Source: Druceiella hillmani (taxonomy: Eukaryota; Arthropoda; Insecta; Lepidoptera; Hepialidae). Taken from it: 64,000 nucleotides of DNA. The notes under the pieces were generated by a model that did no database searches, was not told the DNA's origin, and saw only the letters and a program-made list of their open reading frames with translations. How positions within the stretch are numbered: the stretch's first letter is position 1; the number at the start of each line of letters is the position of its first letter. A program made the translations under genes and the position numbers. The stretch spans positions 989,501 through 1,053,500 of the forward strand of contig JAYKKI010000095.1 of NCBI GenBank assembly GCA_039881145.1, read 5' to 3'. This document shows, one piece after another, positions 60,179 to 64,000 of the stretch.

Positions 60179-60390
60179 CCACCCGACCTTGGCAATCCAT
60201 AAAGCAATCCAGATTTATTTATGACAATCGGGTCAAACGGAATAGTTCATAACAAGATTACTCAGATAAACGATTGATGGTCACCCATACAACCGCTGAA
60301 CGATGCGTACTTTGCTTAATCTCATTCATCGAGTGAAACCAACATGTGTAACTCGGCTACCATCCCCGAGGATATACTATCTATGTGTTC
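60040..60390. promoter_or_regulatory. Candidate conserved non-coding element with Hox-type sites
   Basis: TTGGCAATCCATAAAGC and CAGATTTATTTATGACAATC carry CCATAAA and TTTATGACA words; the second resembles a posterior Hox (Abd-B-type TTTATGAC) site joined to a Meis/Hth-type TGACA. GATTGATGG and GCGTACTTTGC..CATTCATCG follow. The island is clearly more complex than its surroundings. Regulatory role inferred; it overlaps the hypothetical exon above and one of the two readings is probably wrong. Confidence 0.35.
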
Positions 60391-60394
60391 AGAA

Positions 60395-61880
60395 ATTTCT
60401 CAACGTTGTTTTTAGTTTCAACAAGAAAAAAATTTACCTTATTAAAAGTTAGCTATGTATAATAATTTAGACACAAGCTGGGACATTGGTATTTGCACAA
60501 AAGGTTAAATAAATATTTCTTAAAAATATATCCAACGATAAAGATCTTGTTAAAGGAAAATAATAAATAGCTCTGATAATAGCACGCAATTAATATATAA
60601 ATGAAACTTAACGTTTAAGGCAACGAGTACTAAACAACATTTTAGAAAATCATGCCTTCTCGTTCATTATAATCCGAATGAGTGAACTTCAAAAAATGCC
60701 AAGAGTCGTCTCTTTATTATGTGAATAACAATAATGACAAAAATGTACTCTAACGTCGACTTTTGTTTGCCCATTACATGCTTGGAACACGAGATGGTTG
60801 ATATTGTCAAAGTTAAATATCTGTTTTTATCTAGCTCAGCAATTGTCGTAATTACTAGACATTATAAAAACATAAACCTTAGTGGCCATTGTTTTGCCGT
60901 GTTTACATTTCACTCGTATATGAATTAAATAACGGATGCATAATTAATCAGGTTCACTTTTTTATTTCTAAAACTAGAAATGAAAATTTTATCTAGATTT
61001 TAAAAATACCTTTTAAAACGATTATAAAAACGATTTAAAACACAAACATTAATGAACTTTCAATAGAATATTTTTAAATCTTATAACCCAGATGTATGAC
61101 CACATCCATTACTATTTACGACTTCATTAACCAAAAACTAACACTATTTATTATATAAATAATGTTAATTATTTCAAATGAAAGTTACTGTAGTTTAAGT
61201 TATGGGTACTATGTGAAAAAAAATATTTTTCTATTGATTAAAAATCAACTAAAGTTTTATGTTTTTCCTCACATGGCAGTATTGAGGAGTAAAAGAAATG
61301 TTTTCGAAGCAGTTATAAAGCATTTGCTGAATGAAATATCACTTTTGGAAAAAGTCATTTTTGCGTACATTTTGCGTGGATTTATTGTATTGTATGTATT
61401 AACAATTTTATTAAAAAATGGGTGTTTTTGGTGTACAAACCAATTTTGCCCGCTTGAGTGTAAAAAATGGGCCTATTTTCACGGGCATCTTATGAATACA
61501 ATAAAGAGAATAGAAATTGGTGTAAATATTTTCATCTTTTATGTTGACATGCTCAAAATTTAATTGTTAATCAGTTAAATTTGTGTCTTTTCAAATATGT
61601 CGAGAATACATAAAATTTATGAATTGACATACCTAATGGTACATGACACATTGTATTTTTTCGATGAGAACAAACGACAGGTTTGGATACTTGGTTGAGA
61701 TTTTATGATAATGGTCCATGAATGAAATGAGACTGAGCAGGTTACCAAATGTTGAAGATGAAGCTTACTGCAGTAGCTGGAGTAAATTATTCTTTATAGA
61801 GATTCCCTGTGATCACATCGATGTTTAAAGTAAATTGACTTACGCCGGCAGAAACACCGCTATTTGAGCTAAATATTTGA
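60395..61880. other. AT-rich DNA, one long chance-like frame
   Basis: A 133-codon plus-strand frame at 61162-61563 is the longest non-transposon frame without a microsatellite, but its residues (Ile, Leu, Phe, Lys, Asn) mirror the base composition and it has no recognised domain. Confidence 0.4.
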
Positions 61881-61891
61881 CTTCTCGATTA

Positions 61892-61892
61892 G

Positions 61893-61947
<55 letters not shown>
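61892..61947. repeat. (TA)n microsatellite
   Basis: Alternating TA directly before a dispersed repeat starting at 61950. Confidence 0.95.
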
Positions 61948-61948
<1 letters not shown>

Positions 61949-61949
61949 T

Positions 61950-62190
61950 AATTTTATAAAGAGGATAGTTTGATTTTTTGATTTTTATTAGTTTGTAATG
62001 GATAAACTCAAAAACTACTGGACCGATTTTAAAAATTCTGTCATGCCAATATAAGCTACATTGTGCAAGAATAACATATATTTTATATTGAAAAATTGAT
62101 TTATTCCTCATAAAAATGTCGATAGTTCTACACAACATATAAAAAATCGCATAAAAATATGCTTTCTTCCCGTGCCTTGCAAAAAATATT
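61950..62190 (+). repeat. 5' part of a Helitron/MITE-like dispersed repeat
   Basis: TTTTATAAAGAGGATAGTTTG, then GGATAAACTCAAAAACTACT, GGACCGATTTTAAAAATTCT and TAAGCTACATTGTGC. This phrase order is well known from abundant insect repeats. Related, more decayed units are at 28650 and 44700. Confidence 0.65.
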
Positions 62191-62195
62191 GGTAT

Positions 62196-62300
62196 TATAC
62201 TAAAACTATTGCTATAAATAAAGCTATTGCCATGTATAAAGCTATTACTACATATAAAGCTATATTGCTATTGTACTAAAACTACTGCTATATGTAAAAA
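62196..62300. repeat. Imperfect short tandem repeat
   Basis: TATAAAGCTATT(A/G)C-like words recur five to six times, with ACTAAAACTA at both ends. Confidence 0.7.
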
Positions 62301-62608
62301 AATGGGATACATATTAAACTTTTTCACTAGTATGAACAAAAAGTTCGCGAGAATTATTGAGAGTAATTGTTATAGTTATATTACAATAAACGTTTCTTGG
62401 TCAAATTAGTTAACTAAAACACAGATGTGAATAAAAAAATTATTTTTTCCGTATCATGATATGAATCCTAATCTAAATTAATAATTAAATCATTTAGGCT
62501 GTTTGTGTATGAGTAAATTACTTTTTGAATTATTCGAATCATTTGTTTTGAAGTTATGTTGAGTGAAACAAAATAACAATTGTCGGGAATGTTGCAAGCC
62601 GCTCTATG

Positions 62609-62628
62609 TTAGGTTAGGTTAGGTTAGG
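62609..62628 (+). repeat. Interstitial telomere repeat (TTAGG)4
   Basis: Four exact TTAGG units. This is the ancestral arthropod telomere unit, kept in Lepidoptera among others. It is short, so it marks a past insertion or repair event rather than a chromosome end. Confidence 0.9.
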
Positions 62629-62782
62629 TAAACAGAAATGTTACTATCTAAACTAATATTATAAAGTGTATTAATTTAATATTCACGAAAATTACGGTAA
62701 GGTAACCCAAGGTATATAATGACATTCGTATCATGTTATTAATCCTTTTGCAACTCGATAGTTTCATTATCCAGATTGATTA

Positions 62783-63089
62783 TATTTATGTAAATTCCTC
62801 TTAAAATTTATCAAAAATTTAATCTAAATTAAATTTATCAAAGATTTGACATCGAAAATTTATACGAAAAAGACTTTCGTTGGCTTATTTATGTAAATGC
62901 CTCTTTAAATTTATCAAAAATTTAATCTAATTAAATTTATCAAAGATTTGACATCGAAAATTTATACGAAAAAGACTTTCGTTGGCTTATTTATGTAAAT
63001 TCCTCTTTAAATTTATCAAAAATTTAATCTAATTAAATTTATCAAAGATATGACATTGAAAATTTATACGAAAAAGACTTTCGTTGGCT
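62783..63089. repeat. Tandem array, three units of about 102 bp
   Basis: TATTTATGTAAATTCCTCTT opens units at 62783, 62886 and 62988 and GAAAAAGACTTTCGTTGGCT closes them. The third unit runs without a break into the helicase remnant. The closing word encodes part of its frame (LYEKDFRWL), so the array appears to have grown from inside the dead gene. Confidence 0.95.
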
Positions 63090-63575
63090 GTGTTCTAAAG
63101 CAATAATGTCACCTAGGAATGACACGATCGATGCATTAAACAATTTGATCACATAAAAAGTCCCCAGCCTGGTAAAACATTACAAATCGATAGACACCGT
63201 TACTAATATCAAAGACGCAGTATATTACCTACAGGAATTTTTAAATACACTTAACCACGCTGGCCTACCGCCCTACGAATTATCATTAAAAATAGGAACG
63301 CCAATCATGGTTCTGAGAAATTTAAGCCCTCCTAACATGTGTAATGGACGAGGCTATTAATACAGGAATTAAAAGACAACTTAATTGTAGCGACCATTAT
63401 AACTGGCCCTGTAGTTGATGAATTAGTTCATATTCCTAGGATACCGATGATCGCCACTAATTTGCCAATTTCATTTAAACGACTTCAATTTCCGGTGAAA
63501 ACTTCGTTTGCTTTAACAATTAACAAGTCCCAGGGCCAAACTTTCAATTTGGTTAGGATTGTCCTTAAATGGGCA
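63061..63575 (+). pseudogene. Helitron-type PIF1-like helicase fragment, inactive
   Basis: C-terminal part of the SF1 helicase of a rolling-circle transposon. Readable blocks are DFRWLCSKAIMSPRND, VKHYKSIDTVTNIKDAVYY, FLNTLNHAGLPPYELSLKIG, TPIMVLRNLSPPNMCNG and, after a frameshift near 63350, IVATIITG, HIPRIPMIATNLP, FKRLQFPVKTSFALTINKSQ and GQT. The order matches Helitron helicases (W.C.RAIL..KN, YKSIDT, LK.G.P..LLRN..P..CNGTRL, IPRI, RLQFP....FA.TINKSQGQ). One stop near 63150 and one frameshift break it. The final block (HGQLYVA.SRV) and all of the Rep domain are absent. Confidence 0.9.
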
Positions 63576-63579
63576 ACTG

Positions 63580-64000
63580 TATGTGGGGAAAATCAATGCA
63601 TTAAACATTTTTATTATTAATTTGAGAAAAATATTTATAACTATAATATATAGCGCATCGAATATATATTTATTCATACGCGATATGTAAAAATAACAGA
63701 ATATGCTTCTATATTTAAAATTTTGGTGCAAATTTTTTTCAAATCCATATTTGTAAAATTCAAAGCTGGGTAAGGCAGGGAGCACCTTGTACGTAAAGTA
63801 AATTCAAAAGACAGAAAGACAAATACTTGGTTTACTGAAAAAGATGTGATAAAAGATTGTTATATAAGATGCTCTTTTTTATTGCTGCAAAGTTAGGAGG
63901 ATTAATTTTTGACGACGAACCGGAAAAAAGAAAATTTCGCCGAAACGTATACGATAGAAAATGTAAACTGCTAATAAGAATATCTTCTTCGTACATAAAC
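63580..64000. other. AT-rich DNA, nothing recognised
   Basis: The minus-strand frame at 63513-63785 partly overlaps the helicase remnant and is a shadow. Confidence 0.45.

Noticed and set aside
61162..61563. 133-codon open frame as a gene
   Set aside because: Residue content mirrors AT-rich DNA, there is no recognised domain or splice partner, and one such frame is not surprising in 64 kb of this composition.

Overview
The window looks like non-coding DNA from an insect nuclear genome, most probably a moth or butterfly. It is strongly AT-rich. It holds (TA)n arrays, many decayed transposable elements and one short run of the insect telomere repeat TTAGG. Several copies of a repeat that starts near TTCCGGTTCCGTACC and ends near ACTCGCACTT..CCGG are of a kind I associate with Lepidoptera. 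There is no bacterial-style gene organisation, no rRNA, no convincing tRNA and no CRISPR array. I could not confirm any intact host protein-coding gene. The long open frames are either transposon remnants or chance frames, several of them running through TA repeats.

Layout. 0-5 kb: a perfect 19-bp hairpin, a lepidopteran-type repeat, TA and GT arrays, a GC-rich patch at 3.0 kb that may be a minus-strand exon or a CpG-rich element, and two unusually complex islands at 4.3-5.0 kb. 5-13 kb: mostly AT-rich DNA, an island at 6.6 kb, a possible terminal exon at 7.3 kb, four 105-bp tandem repeats at 7.8-8.2 kb and a dispersed repeat at 10.9 kb. 13-16 kb: a tRNA-derived SINE candidate beside a TA array, then a tandem-and-inverted element at 14.8-15.1 kb that carries a hammerhead-ribozyme-like core. 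18.8-22.4 kb: two decayed LINE reverse-transcriptase fragments. 28.6-29.5 kb: degenerate repeat units interrupted by another copy of the hammerhead-bearing repeat.

31.6-33.4 kb and 48.4-50.35 kb are diverged copies of one block of about 1.8-2.0 kb in the same orientation. 36.7-37.6 kb is a dead mariner transposase. 40.7-43.0 kb is a dead LINE with recognisable ORF1 (PHD-like zinc finger, FP25K-like C-terminal domain) and RT, but no endonuclease. 43.2-45.5 kb holds two copies of a Helitron/MITE-like repeat with a third hammerhead-family copy between them. 46.0-48.0 kb is the most gene-like part: a GC-rich segment preceded by a strong minus-strand splice acceptor, followed by islands with POU octamers, a PHO/YY1-like site and clustered homeodomain sites. 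53-56 kb has another LINE fragment and 247-bp tandem repeats. 59-60.4 kb holds possible exons and a complex island with Hox-type sites. The window closes with TTAGG repeats, a 102-bp tandem array and a broken Helitron-type helicase.

Most of the readable coding sequence is therefore dead mobile-element sequence. The plausible functional content is a few islands of balanced composition (regulatory elements or small exons, inferred only) and one ribozyme motif whose core elements all appear intact.
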